Counted from the stretch's first letter, positions 47,878-56,864 are shown. The stretch is DNA of 64,000 bases from Oscillospiraceae bacterium (GCA_015068705.1 SVJZ01000002.1:50594-114593), one strand, 5' to 3'. Numbers and translations: made by a program. Notes: generated from the letters alone by a model not told the origin.

Positions 47878-48540
47878 ATGCATTACACACCGTCATACCA
47901 TACCGTATGCAGCCATTGCAAAGAGCGCCAGCATGAGGTGCCGCAAATTCTGGATGTTTTGGACTTGGCATATTGTGCGCTTGACCGCACCGAGGTGATG
48001 GACGGCACCTTAAATTTGCTGGTGTGTGAATATTGTGGACGGTCTTTTCGATATGAAACAACCGTGCTCGCCGTGGATGCGAAAAAGCGCTATGCCATCT
48101 TGGTAGAACCGCGTCACAAAGGACGTTCCCTCGCCTTGGGAGCAAACCAGTTTTTACATACCATCGGCGCAGAGGGTTTTCAGTTTCGATTGGTGAATTA
48201 CTGTGTGCAGATGATGGAAAAAGCGCGCATCTTTGATGCCGGTCTGGATGACCGCGTGATTGAATTAATCAAGCATCTGCACTGGGCAACCCATCCCCTG
48301 CCGGATGAGGACAGCTATATTTTATTTCACAAGCAGTATGGTGACCGACTCAAATTCCGGGTGGTGGACGAGCATGATACTCCGGTGGAATATCTTTGGT
48401 CGAACATTGCCGAATACAACCGCATTGCCGCTTTACCACAGAATACCCTTCCCACATCCGGGCGAAATATTCTGTGGCACATGATAGACCAAACCTGGGC
48501 GCAAACGCATTGCCCCCAATACAAGGAGGAAACCCAATGA
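47878..48540 (+). CDS. CpXC-domain protein
   Basis: Function unknown. The 220-residue protein starts with a zinc-binding CpXC domain: CSHC near residue 12, then LLVCEYCGRSF near residue 50, with VDAKKRYAILVEPRH after it. The remaining helical part (KARIFDAGLDDRVIELIKHL) is typical of longer CpXC proteins. The start has AAAAGGAG. Its stop overlaps the pfp start by four bases (ATGA), so both proteins are made from one transcript and translationally coupled. This is an unexpected partner for a glycolytic gene. Confidence 0.85.
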   Translation: MHYTPSYHTVCSHCKERQHEVPQILDVLDLAYCALDRTEVMDGTLNLLVCEYCGRSFRYETTVLAVDAKKRYAILVEPRHKGRSLALGANQFLHTIGAEGFQFRLVNYCVQMMEKARIFDAGLDDRVIELIKHLHWATHPLPDEDSYILFHKQYGDRLKFRVVDEHDTPVEYLWSNIAEYNRIAALPQNTLPTSGRNILWHMIDQTWAQTHCPQYKEETQ

Positions 48541-49721
48541 GTCAAATGAAAAATGCAATCGTAGGGCAGTCGGGCGGTCCTACCACCGCCATCAATGCCA
48601 CACTTGCCGGTGTGATCCGAGGCGTGGCAAAAACCGACCAGATTGGCACACTTTATGGTTGTCTGAATGGCATTACCGGTGCCATCAATGACGAACTGAT
48701 TGATCTGTCTGCCTCGATGGATGATGGCAAATTGGCGCTGTTAAAGCACACACCATCTACCTATCTCGGCTCCTGCCGTTACCGGCTGGACAAGGAGGAG
48801 GACCTCGCCCGTGTGGTGGAAACCCTCAAAAAGCATAACATCGGCTACTTTTTCTATATCGGGGGCAACGATTCTATGGATACCATTTCCCGTCTGACCG
48901 CCTATGCAGGCGATAGTGGCATTCAATTCATCGGCATCCCCAAAACCATCGACAACGATCTTCCGGTTACCGACCATTGTCCCGGCTACGGCAGTGCTGC
49001 AAAATACATTGCCACTTCGGTACTGGAAATTGCCCGTGACTGTTATTGTTACAGCACACCATCGGTTACGGTGGTAGAAATCATGGGGCGCCATGCCGGT
49101 TGGATTACCGCGGCTTCTGCACTTGCTCGCACCTCATACAGCAGCGCACCCGACTTGATTTATCTGCCCGAGCGTGATTTTTCCACCGAACGGTTTATCG
49201 CAGACATACGCCAGGCACTGCGCCGTCGCAGAAACGTGGTGGTTGCCGTTTCAGAAGGCATTGTGGTACCGCAATATGATGACGATTGCGGCACCCGTGA
49301 TGTGTTTGGTCACCGTCAGTTGGGCGGTATCGGAAAGGCATTGACGGATATTGTGAAATTTTATATTGGTTGTAAAACCCGTAGCATTGAAGTAAATGTG
49401 CTCCAGCGTTGTGCAGCGCACCTTGCTTCCAAGACCGACCTGGACGAGTCGGAAGCAATCGGAAAGGCTGCAGTACAGGCGGCGCTTGCAGGAGAAACCG
49501 GAAAAATGATGGTATATGTGCGCGAAGAACCTTATTCGGTTTCCTTTGACTGTGCCGACATCAATGGTATTGCCAATCTGGAGAAAAAAATGCCGGACGA
49601 ATTTATCTCGCCTGATGGAAACGATGTTACCGCCGCATTTATCAACTATGTTACCCCCCTCGTTGCAGGCGAGGCATATCCACTTTACGAAAACGGTCTT
49701 CCCGTCTTTTTGGGAAGATAA
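48537..49721 (+). CDS. pfp: PPi-dependent 6-phosphofructokinase
   Basis: Phosphorylates fructose 6-phosphate with pyrophosphate, reversibly. The 394-residue protein has GQSGGPTTAINATLAG at the N-terminus, GGNDSMDT near residue 110 and IPKTIDND near residue 135; the Asp of the GG(D/N)DS motif and the Lys in PKTIDND mark the PPi-dependent group, against Gly residues in ATP enzymes. MGRHAGW is the substrate region. It is coupled to the CpXC gene, with GGAGG six bases before the ATG at 48537; the longer frame upstream is ignored. It complements ppdK, which makes PPi when running toward PEP. Confidence 0.92.
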   Translation: MSQMKNAIVGQSGGPTTAINATLAGVIRGVAKTDQIGTLYGCLNGITGAINDELIDLSASMDDGKLALLKHTPSTYLGSCRYRLDKEEDLARVVETLKKHNIGYFFYIGGNDSMDTISRLTAYAGDSGIQFIGIPKTIDNDLPVTDHCPGYGSAAKYIATSVLEIARDCYCYSTPSVTVVEIMGRHAGWITAASALARTSYSSAPDLIYLPERDFSTERFIADIRQALRRRRNVVVAVSEGIVVPQYDDDCGTRDVFGHRQLGGIGKALTDIVKFYIGCKTRSIEVNVLQRCAAHLASKTDLDESEAIGKAAVQAALAGETGKMMVYVREEPYSVSFDCADINGIANLEKKMPDEFISPDGNDVTAAFINYVTPLVAGEAYPLYENGLPVFLGR

Positions 49722-49724
49722 TTC

Positions 49725-49763
49725 AAAAGCCGATATTTTCCCCTTGGAAATATCGGCTTTTTT
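49725..49763 (+). terminator. Terminator of the CpXC-pfp operon
   Basis: Stem AAAGCCGATATTT/AAATATCGGCTTT with a short loop and TTTTTT after it, right behind the pfp stop. Confidence 0.9.
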
Positions 49764-49867
49764 ATGTTACGGCATTGACCATGCCCCGTTTCGACAAGGA
49801 TTGACATTTTTTGCGTGCGGTGGTATAATTGGCGCATTGGCAAATTTTAGGCAAAAGAGGCGCAAAT

Positions 49868-50968
49868 ATGGAATTAATCAAGAAAAATGCCGTGATGTGC
49901 ATCGCATTTGCGGCGGCAATCATTTCAGCATGTTTTGTACCGCCAGATGCGCAGTATATGGGATATTTTGATTTCAAAACACTCACCTGTCTGTTTTGCA
50001 CCCTTGCAGTGGTAGGAGCATTTAAAAACATCCACTTTTTCCGGATTATATCGGCAAAAATTATATCGATTTTTACCACCACCCGTTCGGCAATCATTGC
50101 GCTTGTGTATATTACCTTTATCGGCTCCATGCTCATTGCAAATGATATGGCTCTTATTACTTTTTTGCCGTTGGGCTATTATGTCATCACCTCAACAGGA
50201 AACCGACGCTATCTGGCGTTTACCTTCATCATGCAAAATATTGCCGCAAATCTGGGCGGTATGCTTACTCCCTTTGGCAATCCGCAGAATTTATATCTGT
50301 ACTCCTACTTTCACATACCAAACGGTGAATTTATCCGCATTATGCTATTACCCTTCCTGGTTTCAGTCACACTCATCACCCTGTGTTGTATGTTTGTCAA
50401 AAATGATCCGCTTACCATCGAGCAGGAGTGCACCCTTTCGCTCGACAAAAAAAGAACCACGATTTACACTATTCTCTTCGCACTTTCCATCGCAATTGTG
50501 TTTAACGTTGTGCCCTATTGGGTAGGGCTTATCCTTATTTTAGGCACACTATGTCTGTTGGATTTTCCTGCAGTTTGTAAGGTGGATTATCCACTTCTGC
50601 TCACCTTTTGCGCATTCTTCGTTTTTTCCGAAAATGTGTCCCGCATCCCTGCCATAAGTACCTTTTTGGGAAATCTCATTCAGCATCATACCATGCTTTA
50701 CGGGATGCTTTCCTGCCAGGTGATCAGCAATGTCCCCAGTGCCATTCTGCTCTCTCATTTCACCGAAAATTATGATCAGCTTCTGGTTGCGGTAAACATC
50801 GGCGGTGCCGGCACGTTGATTGCATCACTTGCCAGTTTGATTACCTTTCGGGAATATGTTAAAAACGAGCCGGGTAAAGCAGGCACCTATATCAAACAAT
50901 TTTCCCTATACAACTTTGGCATCCTTGCCATACTGGTTGTGGTAATGGGCTTTGTATCCGGATTTTAA
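49868..50968 (+). CDS. Anion/citrate permease-like membrane protein (SLC13/ArsB superfamily)
   Basis: Integral membrane protein of about 366 residues with roughly 10 hydrophobic segments. Signature features of the ion-transporter superfamily are the two re-entrant regions: ANDMALITFLPLGYYVI with NIAANLGGMLTPFGNPQNL, and SNVPSAILLSHF with GGAGTLIASLASLITF in the C-terminal half. The substrate (a carboxylate, arsenite or other anion, or Na+/H+) cannot be decided. The start at 49868 has only a moderate AAGAGG; thirteen codons of open frame precede it. Confidence 0.82.
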   Translation: MELIKKNAVMCIAFAAAIISACFVPPDAQYMGYFDFKTLTCLFCTLAVVGAFKNIHFFRIISAKIISIFTTTRSAIIALVYITFIGSMLIANDMALITFLPLGYYVITSTGNRRYLAFTFIMQNIAANLGGMLTPFGNPQNLYLYSYFHIPNGEFIRIMLLPFLVSVTLITLCCMFVKNDPLTIEQECTLSLDKKRTTIYTILFALSIAIVFNVVPYWVGLILILGTLCLLDFPAVCKVDYPLLLTFCAFFVFSENVSRIPAISTFLGNLIQHHTMLYGMLSCQVISNVPSAILLSHFTENYDQLLVAVNIGGAGTLIASLASLITFREYVKNEPGKAGTYIKQFSLYNFGILAILVVVMGFVSGF

Positions 50969-50974
50969 CAAGCA

Positions 50975-51007
50975 AAAAAGTGCGTACCGATTGGTACGCA
51001 CTTTTCT
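50975..51007. terminator. Bidirectional terminator between permease and aldolase-like gene
   Basis: Stem AAAGTGCGTACC/GGTACGCACTTT with loop gatt and A/T runs on both sides, between two convergent genes. Confidence 0.88.
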
Positions 51008-51013
51008 TTTCGC

Positions 51014-51991
51014 TTAAATATTATCCAGCAGTGTGGTGTAAAACTGTGCATAATCCTTGCGGTCATTTGCGGTAAATTCAATCGCATCCCGCGGATGGCA
51101 GTTGAGAAGACCCGTAAACAGATACTGCAGGTCATATCCCCACACGACCCCTTGTTCTTTCAGGGAAAGCATATAGTTTTCGATAAAACCCAACACCCAA
51201 TACAAGTTGTATTTGGGATTTTTCAAAAAGCCGAGCAACAACTCCACCGGACAGTTTCCTGCGCCTCTGCCCATTCCCTGCACCGATGCGTCAAGGTAGG
51301 ATACGCCATAGGACAGTGTTTCGATGGTATTTGCAAATGCCACATTCTGATTGTTGTGCGCATGAAAACCGATTTTCTTTTCGGTTCCCTCCACCGCCTG
51401 AATATACATCTGGGCAAGTTCAGAGGCATTTTCGGGGTAAAGTGCCCCGAAACTATCCACCAGATAGATAACATCCACGCAGGAATTTACCAGCATCTCC
51501 AGCGCCTGTACCACCTGATCGGAATTTGCCTGCGAAACTGCCATGATATTGCAGGTGGTTTCATAACCCAGTTCATGAAAATGCTCAATCATTTCAATTG
51601 CGGCAGGAATCTGGTGGATATAGCACGCAACACGCACCATATCAATTACGCTCTCGCTCTTTGGGGCAAAGTCTGTTTTGTAATCGCATCTTCCCACATC
51701 TGCCATTACGGCAATTTTCATATCCGACAGGTTATCTCCTACGACGGCGCGCAAATCTTCTTCATCGCAAAATTTCCACTTGCCAAAATCACTCTTTTTA
51801 AACATATTTTTGCTTGCCTTATAACCAAACTCCATATAGTCAATACCACTTTTGATATTGGTTTTATAAAGTTCCTTTACAAACTCATCGGTAAACTCAA
51901 AATTATTACACAAACCGCCATCCCGGATGGTTACGTCCACCACCTTGATGTCGTTTCGCACGCTCATCAGATTTCCTTTTCTTAAATTCAT
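51014..51991 (-). CDS. DRE-TIM aldolase-type protein (HMG-CoA lyase-like family)
   Basis: TIM-barrel metalloenzyme of 325 residues. Near residue 18 it has VVDVTIRDGG, the divalent-metal motif of the family with Asp and Arg; FHAHNNQNVAFANTI supplies the two metal His residues, and YLDASVQGMGRGAGNCPVEL matches the conserved GMGRGAGN segment. It resembles 4-hydroxy-2-oxovalerate aldolase-like proteins often seen near polysaccharide genes, but no partner is present, so the substrate is unknown. The ATG at 51991 has AGAAGGAG; an alternative ATG at 51967 has AAGGAAA. Confidence 0.85.
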   Translation of the reverse strand: MNLRKGNLMSVRNDIKVVDVTIRDGGLCNNFEFTDEFVKELYKTNIKSGIDYMEFGYKASKNMFKKSDFGKWKFCDEEDLRAVVGDNLSDMKIAVMADVGRCDYKTDFAPKSESVIDMVRVACYIHQIPAAIEMIEHFHELGYETTCNIMAVSQANSDQVVQALEMLVNSCVDVIYLVDSFGALYPENASELAQMYIQAVEGTEKKIGFHAHNNQNVAFANTIETLSYGVSYLDASVQGMGRGAGNCPVELLLGFLKNPKYNLYWVLGFIENYMLSLKEQGVVWGYDLQYLFTGLLNCHPRDAIEFTANDRKDYAQFYTTLLDNI

Positions 51992-52017
51992 ATATGCTCA
52001 CTCCTTCTGTGTATCTC

Positions 52018-52046
52018 ATTGTAACGCAAATCCAACGCATATGCAA
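52018..52046 (-). promoter_or_regulatory. Promoter of the aldolase-like gene
   Basis: TTGCAT, 17 bases, TACAAT on the minus strand, 27 bases before the start codon. Confidence 0.7.
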
Positions 52047-52161
52047 GAGGAAGGATGGATTTTTGGTGAATTTTTTAAGATTTCTATACCGCAGCAAATG
52101 AAATGAAATTTACCTTTTCATATGCATAGTATATTTCACTTGCCACAGGAAAATTTCATTG

Positions 52162-52194
52162 AAAAAAGCGACTTGTCGAAACAAGTCGCTTTTC
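52162..52194 (-). terminator. Terminator after tRNA-Arg
   Basis: Stem AAAAGCGACTTGT/ACAAGTCGCTTTT with a four-base loop and T residues on the minus strand, directly behind the tRNA. Confidence 0.9.
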
Positions 52195-52271
52195 TGGTAC
52201 GCCCGACGCGATTCGAACGCACGACCTTCAGAGTCGGAGTCTGACACTCTATCCAGCTGAGCTACGGGCGC
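52195..52271 (-). tRNA. tRNA-Arg (anticodon CCG)
   Basis: The minus strand folds into a full cloverleaf: acceptor GCGCCCG/CGGGCGT, D arm GCTC AGCTGGATA GAGT, anticodon stem TCAGA/TCTGA with loop CTCCGAC (anticodon CCG, reading CGG), T arm with loop TTCGAAT, discriminator A and an encoded CCA end. The first acceptor pair and two T-stem pairs are G-U. It has its own promoter and terminator. Confidence 0.97.
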
Positions 52272-52285
52272 ATACAACATAGGGT

Positions 52286-52314
52286 ATTATAGCACATTCT
52301 TCCCCGTTTGTAAA
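52286..52314 (-). promoter_or_regulatory. Promoter of tRNA-Arg
   Basis: TTTACA, 17 bases, TATAAT on the minus strand, 15 bases from the tRNA 5' end. Confidence 0.85.
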
Positions 52315-52416
52315 CACTTTTTTCATTTTTTGCCCGTATTTTTCTGCATTTACAATAAATATTCTCTCAAAAAAACTACAACTGCGCCTATGAAAATGCC
52401 TGCTTATATACTCTCT

Positions 52417-52451
52417 GCGCAAAAAAGAACACCCTTTTTGAAAGGGTGTTC
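52417..52451 (-). terminator. Terminator after upp
   Basis: Stem GAACACCCTTT/AAAGGGTGTTC with TTTTTT on the minus strand, 10 bases after the upp stop. Confidence 0.9.
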
Positions 52452-52460
52452 TCGCTTCTT

Positions 52461-53090
52461 TTATTTTGTACCGAAAATACGGTCGCCCGCATCGCCCAAA
52501 CCAGGTACGATGTAGCCCTTTTCATTGAGCCCTTCGTCCAGATTTGCACAGTAAATCTCCACATCGGGATGTGCTTCGGCAAGCGCCTTTGCTCCTTCGG
52601 GAGCAGCAATCAGGCACAAAAACTTAATCTGTTTTCCGCCGTAGGATTTAATCTGGGTAATGGCATCAATTGCCGAGCCGCCGGTTGCCAACATGGGGTC
52701 AACCACCACAATCAGGCGGTTATCGATGTCTGCCGGCAGTTTACAGTAATACTCATGCGGCTGCAGGGTTTCTTCGTCACGATACATGCCGATGTGCCCT
52801 ACCTTTGCAGAGGGTACCAGATTGAGCAGACCATTTACCATACCCAATCCTGCACGCAGGATGGGAACAATCGCCAGCTTTTTGCCCTTGAGCATTTTCT
52901 GCTTGGTCTTTTTGATGGGGGTCTCAATCTCAACCTCCTCTACCGGAAGATCTCGCAGTGCCTCAAAGCACATGAGCATGGTGATTTCTTCTACCATCTC
53001 ACGAAACTCCTTATTGGGAGTTTCCTTCTGACGAAGGATGGCGGTTTTGTGCTGAATAAGTGGATGGTCAAATACCGTAAGATTTTTCAT
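52461..53090 (-). CDS. upp: Uracil phosphoribosyltransferase
   Basis: Salvages uracil to UMP. The 209-residue protein has the family features: [20 protein letters not shown] near residue 80, the PRPP loop [17 protein letters not shown] near residue 130 and the uracil-binding [15 protein letters not shown] at the C-terminus. It follows the uracil permease gene by 15 bases and shares its promoter. Confidence 0.97.
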   Translation of the reverse strand: MKNLTVFDHPLIQHKTAILRQKETPNKEFREMVEEITMLMCFEALRDLPVEEVEIETPIKKTKQKMLKGKKLAIVPILRAGLGMVNGLLNLVPSAKVGHIGMYRDEETLQPHEYYCKLPADIDNRLIVVVDPMLATGGSAIDAITQIKSYGGKQIKFLCLIAAPEGAKALAEAHPDVEIYCANLDEGLNEKGYIVPGLGDAGDRIFGTK

Positions 53091-53105
53091 ATACTGTCAC
53101 TCCTA

Positions 53106-54470
53106 TTATTGTTCGTCCTTTGCCTTGGAAACTACTACATTTACGATGATACCCAAAATCAGTGCACATGCAATGGAAGTGATGGTGATTTTTCCAAATG
53201 TCAGCGACAGACCACCAATACCTGCAATGAGGATGGTGGAAACCACAAAGAGGTTTTTGTTCTGATTGAGGTCAACGCCCTGTACCATCTTCAAACCGGA
53301 AACTGCAATAAAGCCATACAACGCCATACACACACCGCCCATTACGCAGGACGGAATGGAATTTACAAATGCGATAAACGGCGATACGAATGCGATGATG
53401 ATTGCAAGAACTGCCGCAGCGATGATGGTCAGAACCGATGCATTTTTGGTGATTGCCACACAACCAACCGACTCACCATAGGTAGTATTGGGGCATCCGC
53501 CAAAGATTGCACCTACCAACGAACCGATACCATCGCCCAAGAGGGTTCTGTGCAGACCGGGCTCTTCGAGCAGGTCTTTTTCGATGATGGAAGAAATGTT
53601 TTTGTGGTCGGCAATATGCTCTGCAAACACCACAAATGCCACAGGGATGTAAGCAACTGCCAAGGTGCTGATATATGCGCCGTTGAGCTCACCAAATCCT
53701 TTTACTGCAGTAAGGAAGGTAAAGTCAGGCACCGCAATGAAGGTAGAAAGTGTTACACCATCTGCAACCAGTGCAGCAAAAGGAGCGGTGTTTAAGATTT
53801 TCATAGCATCAATGCCTGCACTGTAACCGATGATGGTCAGGATGCCGGCTGCTGCATAACCGCCCAAAATACCAAAAATAAACGGAATGAGTTTACCCAT
53901 CTTTTTACCGTAGGTGGAAGATACCACCGTAATGAGCAGAGTAATGATACCACACAAAACGGTGAGCAAGGGAGATGCAGTAACATCTGCAACACTGCCC
54001 TTGAGCATATCACCCACTGCATTACCTGCCAGAGAAAGACCGATAATGGCAACGGTAGGACCGATTACAGTTACCGGCATTACCTTGTTGATCCATTTTA
54101 CTCCTGCAAATTTAACAATGATAGCAATTACCACATAAACCAAAGCGGCAAACGCTGCACCGATGATCAGCCCCAGATAGCCGAGTCCCATGGAAACGCC
54201 GCCTGCAAAGGCCGCAATCATCGAACCGATGAATGCAAAAGAAGAGCCAAGAAATACCGGGCTTTTCTTTTTGGTAAACAATACATACACCAGTGTTCCC
54301 AAACCTGCGCCAAATAATGCGGCCGCAGAACTCATGTTTGTTCCGCAGCTCTGGTTGATAACCACCGGAACCACCAAGGTTGCCGTCATGATTGCCAACA
54401 ACTGCTGCAGCGCAAAGATGAGCAGTTGCCCGAACTTTGGCTTGTCTTCCACACCATAAATCAATTTCAT
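53106..54470 (-). CDS. uraA: Uracil/xanthine permease (UraA family)
   Basis: Nucleobase-proton symporter of 454 residues with about 14 hydrophobic segments. Signatures include FALQQLLAIMTATLVVP at the N-terminus, the substrate Glu in VVFAEHIADHKNI and the GGCPNTTYGESVG motif near residue 305. The pairing with upp makes uracil the likely substrate. The start at 54470 has GGAGGGG nine bases upstream. I find no PyrR-type loop in the short leader. Confidence 0.95.
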   Translation of the reverse strand: MKLIYGVEDKPKFGQLLIFALQQLLAIMTATLVVPVVINQSCGTNMSSAAALFGAGLGTLVYVLFTKKKSPVFLGSSFAFIGSMIAAFAGGVSMGLGYLGLIIGAAFAALVYVVIAIIVKFAGVKWINKVMPVTVIGPTVAIIGLSLAGNAVGDMLKGSVADVTASPLLTVLCGIITLLITVVSSTYGKKMGKLIPFIFGILGGYAAAGILTIIGYSAGIDAMKILNTAPFAALVADGVTLSTFIAVPDFTFLTAVKGFGELNGAYISTLAVAYIPVAFVVFAEHIADHKNISSIIEKDLLEEPGLHRTLLGDGIGSLVGAIFGGCPNTTYGESVGCVAITKNASVLTIIAAAVLAIIIAFVSPFIAFVNSIPSCVMGGVCMALYGFIAVSGLKMVQGVDLNQNKNLFVVSTILIAGIGGLSLTFGKITITSIACALILGIIVNVVVSKAKDEQ

Positions 54471-54507
54471 TTCTAACCCCTCCAAGTAAAAAAATTAGGT
54501 TGATATC

Positions 54508-54536
54508 AGTATATCACACCCAAAATCATTTTTCAA
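54508..54536 (-). promoter_or_regulatory. Promoter of uraA-upp
   Basis: TTGAAA, 17 bases, TATACT on the minus strand, about 38 bases before uraA; the leader would be only about 30 bases. Confidence 0.8.
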
Positions 54537-54623
54537 TATCTTGATGAATTTTGTCTGTTTTATACCATATATTGTATATTTTTTGTATATTTTGTCTATT
54601 GGTGTATGTTTTTTCTTTTTCAA

Positions 54624-54660
54624 AAAACAAAAAACAGCACATCCAAAAGGGATATGCTGT
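54624..54660 (-). terminator. Terminator of rnpB
   Basis: Stem ACAGCATATCC/GGATGTGCTGT (with a G-U pair) followed by TTTTTTGTTTTTTG on the minus strand, just behind the RNase P RNA. Confidence 0.85.
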
Positions 54661-54671
54661 TTTTTTGATGG

Positions 54672-55020
54672 GTTGAGTAAGTCTGTAAGCCGAGTTCTGT
54701 ATTGGACGGTCATCTATCTACGCCACGCCTCTCAACGCGGCTCCAGCCACCTTTGCGGAAAACGGTCGGGCAAACCGTTTTGACTCCCTGTACGGTGTTG
54801 CATCGGATGGGGTTTACACGGCCGGGCGATCTCCCGCCCGCCGGTGAGCTCTTACCTCACCTTTTCACCCTTACCGCATGGAATGCGGCGGTTTTTTTCT
54901 GTTGCACTTTCCTTAGAGTCGCCTCCACCGGGAGTTACCCGGCACCCTGCCCTGTGATGCTCGGACTTTCCTCGTGCACAGCCTTTCGGCTTGTACCCGC
55001 GACCGTCTGGCTTACTCAAC
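54672..55020 (-). ncRNA. rnpB: RNase P RNA, class A
   Basis: The minus strand contains the universal cores GAGGAAAGTCCGAGC near the 5' end and ACAGAACTCGGCTTACAG near the 3' end; the terminal GTTGAGTAAGCC and GACTTACTCAACCC pair. About 349 bases. The layout is that of the ancestral type A found in Clostridia rather than the type B of Bacillus. It has its own promoter and terminator. Confidence 0.96.
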
Positions 55021-55025
55021 GGTTT

Positions 55026-55055
55026 ATTTTATCACGCCAAGCAAGGCTCTGTCAA
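55026..55055 (-). promoter_or_regulatory. Promoter of rnpB
   Basis: TTGACA, 18 bases, TAAAAT on the minus strand, 6 bases from the RNA 5' end. Confidence 0.8.
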
Positions 55056-55061
55056 GCCCTG

Positions 55062-55850
55062 TCAACCGGTTTGAAGCACCTTGCGGTTATATTCGGAGAG
55101 CACCCGCTCTATTCCCGGGAAATGTTTACTGAGAAACTCATCATAAAATTTTTGCACAATGATTTCGGTTTCATAATGCCCTGCATCAATCAGGCATAAT
55201 CCTCTCTCATACGCCTCCCGTGCTGCGGTATATTTGATGTCACCTGTAATAAAGCAATCCACGTCCTTTTCATAGCAATAGCGCATACTGTCAGCACCGC
55301 CGCCGCTATTAACCGCAACACGCTTTATCAAACGGTCGGGATCTCCCACATATTTTACTCCGTCCAGTCCCAATGCTTGCTTGCACTGTGCAATTAACGC
55401 ACCAAGGGGAATTTCCTGCGGTAGGTCGCACCAACGTCCAAAGCCCTGTCCGTCCGGGGTGGTAACCTCCAACACCTCGGTATGGTCAAGCCCTAACGTC
55501 TGCGCCAGAAAATCGTTCAAACCGCCGGTTGCCACATCCAGATTGGTATGTGCCGCATAATGACAGATATCGTGACGGATTAAGGTGCGGATGGCACGTT
55601 GCTGGGGATCATCCTCGGTCATGCGTTGTACTGCACGAAACATACACGGATGATGGGTAAGCACCATATCTGCTCCCGTTTCCACCGCCTCACGGGCGAT
55701 GTGTTCATCCATATCCAGAGCAATGAGCACCCGTGAAATCATCTTGTCTTCGCGCCCTACCAAAAGTCCCACGTTGTCCCATTCCTCTGCCAGATGTTTT
55801 GGTGCAAGGGTTTCGATTGCCATCGCAATATCATTACAGGTTATCATCAT
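55062..55850 (-). CDS. Nif3-like dinuclear metal center protein (DUF34)
   Basis: Conserved protein of 262 residues. Metal ligands of the family are visible: ADMVLTHHPCMF near residue 62 (His-His), YAAHTNLD near residue 98 (His, Asp) and DAGHYETE near residue 225. Biochemical function is not settled; GTP cyclohydrolase I type 2 is an old annotation. It is coupled to trmK by a 4-base overlap, a common pairing in Firmicutes. Confidence 0.93.
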   Translation of the reverse strand: MMITCNDIAMAIETLAPKHLAEEWDNVGLLVGREDKMISRVLIALDMDEHIAREAVETGADMVLTHHPCMFRAVQRMTEDDPQQRAIRTLIRHDICHYAAHTNLDVATGGLNDFLAQTLGLDHTEVLEVTTPDGQGFGRWCDLPQEIPLGALIAQCKQALGLDGVKYVGDPDRLIKRVAVNSGGGADSMRYCYEKDVDCFITGDIKYTAAREAYERGLCLIDAGHYETEIIVQKFYDEFLSKHFPGIERVLSEYNRKVLQTG

Positions 55851-56530
55851 TCTCCGTCCTTTCTGTTCGGGTCTTTTGCCTGTCTGTACATCTGCCGCAA
55901 ATTCCGATAAAATTCGACATTTCCACCATCGCGCGAGCGTTCCAGACCGGCAATGATTTTCTCGTTTACATTTATTTTATATTCCAGATAACGTTCATAA
56001 AGTGGGTCCTCAGAAAGCCGACCCACAAAAACATCTTCCTCTGTATATGCGGTTTTCCCCTGGCGCACCGTCATAATATGATAGAGTTTTCGCCCCTCTG
56101 CAGCAAGTATTTCCCGGGCAATGCAATAGCTGTTTTCATACAGATACCGACGCAACTCCTCCACCGCAATCATGGGTTGCAGCACCAGTGTGGTTTGGGG
56201 AGAAATCCTGTCCGCCCCACGAGCGAGAATTTCACTGATCAACTGACCGCCCATACCGGCAATGACAATCACATCCGCCTCGTCCGGTGCAAGCCCCTCC
56301 AAGCCATCCGACAGACGGGTTTCAATGCAATCGGACAGTGAAACTCCTGCAATGTTTTCCCGGGCAATATCGAGAGGCCCGCGATTAACATCACACGCAA
56401 GCGCGCGCGTGGCTATCCCCTTTTGCACGCAGTAAATGGGGATATAGGCATGGTCGGTGCCGATATCGGCAAGGGTATCACACGGGGGGATGCAGCATGC
56501 GATTTGGTTGAGTCTGCCGGTCAGTTCCAT
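55847..56530 (-). CDS. trmK: tRNA (adenine-22-N1)-methyltransferase TrmK
   Basis: SAM-dependent methyltransferase of 227 residues that modifies A22 of tRNA. Motif I is LADIGTDHAYIPIYCV near residue 20, followed by ACDVNRGPLDIARENI, and VIVIAGMGGQLISEIL near residue 90. C-terminal helices (ERYLEYKINVNEKIIAGLER) bind tRNA. It lies upstream of the DUF34 gene. Confidence 0.94.
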   Translation of the reverse strand: MELTGRLNQIACCIPPCDTLADIGTDHAYIPIYCVQKGIATRALACDVNRGPLDIARENIAGVSLSDCIETRLSDGLEGLAPDEADVIVIAGMGGQLISEILARGADRISPQTTLVLQPMIAVEELRRYLYENSYCIAREILAAEGRKLYHIMTVRQGKTAYTEEDVFVGRLSEDPLYERYLEYKINVNEKIIAGLERSRDGGNVEFYRNLRQMYRQAKDPNRKDGE

Positions 56531-56598
56531 GAAAATGCTCCTTTTTCAAATGAATATGCATTTATTGTAACACAAAACCCATTCCTTGTAAAGACAAC

Positions 56599-56629
56599 AA
56601 AAAAGCACAGGCTTTTTTGCCTGCGCTTT
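56599..56629 (-). terminator. Terminator of the spore protein gene
   Basis: Stem AAAGCGCAGGC/GCCTGTGCTTT followed by TTTTTT-like sequence on the minus strand, just after the stop at 56637. Confidence 0.85.
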
Positions 56630-56636
56630 GGGTTGA

Positions 56637-56864
56637 TTACAGATTACGTTCATACTGTTCAATCATTTTTTTGACCATCTGCCCGCCGATGGGACCGCCC
56701 TCGCGTCCGTTTTGCGCGGCAGTTACATCGCCCTTGTAATGGTCATTGTTTTCCTTGCAATACTGAAGGTGTCCGATTTCCTCGGCACATTCCAGTTTAA
56801 AACGGGTCATGGCATCATATGCTTCGGGCACCAGCAGTCGGGATTTGCGGTAATTTTTGCTCAT
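56637..56864 (-). CDS. Small acid-soluble spore protein, alpha/beta type
   Basis: DNA-binding protein that protects spore DNA. The 75-residue frame MSKNYRKSRLLVPEAYDAMT is followed by FKLECAEEIGHLQYCKENN and the conserved GPIGGQMVKKMIEQYE region near the end, matching the clostridial alpha/beta SASP pattern including the Glu-x-x-x-Glu germination-protease region (ECAEEIG). The start at 56864 has AAAGGAGG. It is monocistronic with its own terminator, as expected of a forespore gene; I saw no convincing sigma-G promoter at the exact spacing. Confidence 0.9.
   Translation of the reverse strand: MSKNYRKSRLLVPEAYDAMTRFKLECAEEIGHLQYCKENNDHYKGDVTAAQNGREGGPIGGQMVKKMIEQYERNL

Noticed and set aside
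52446-53795. A 449-codon plus-strand frame over upp and uraA
   Set aside because: It is antisense to two clear genes and reads like the typical Cys/His-rich shadow.
54471-54671. PyrR-binding loop or riboswitch before uraA
   Set aside because: The promoter at 54508-54536 leaves a leader of only about 30 bases, with no loop motif and no attenuator hairpin.
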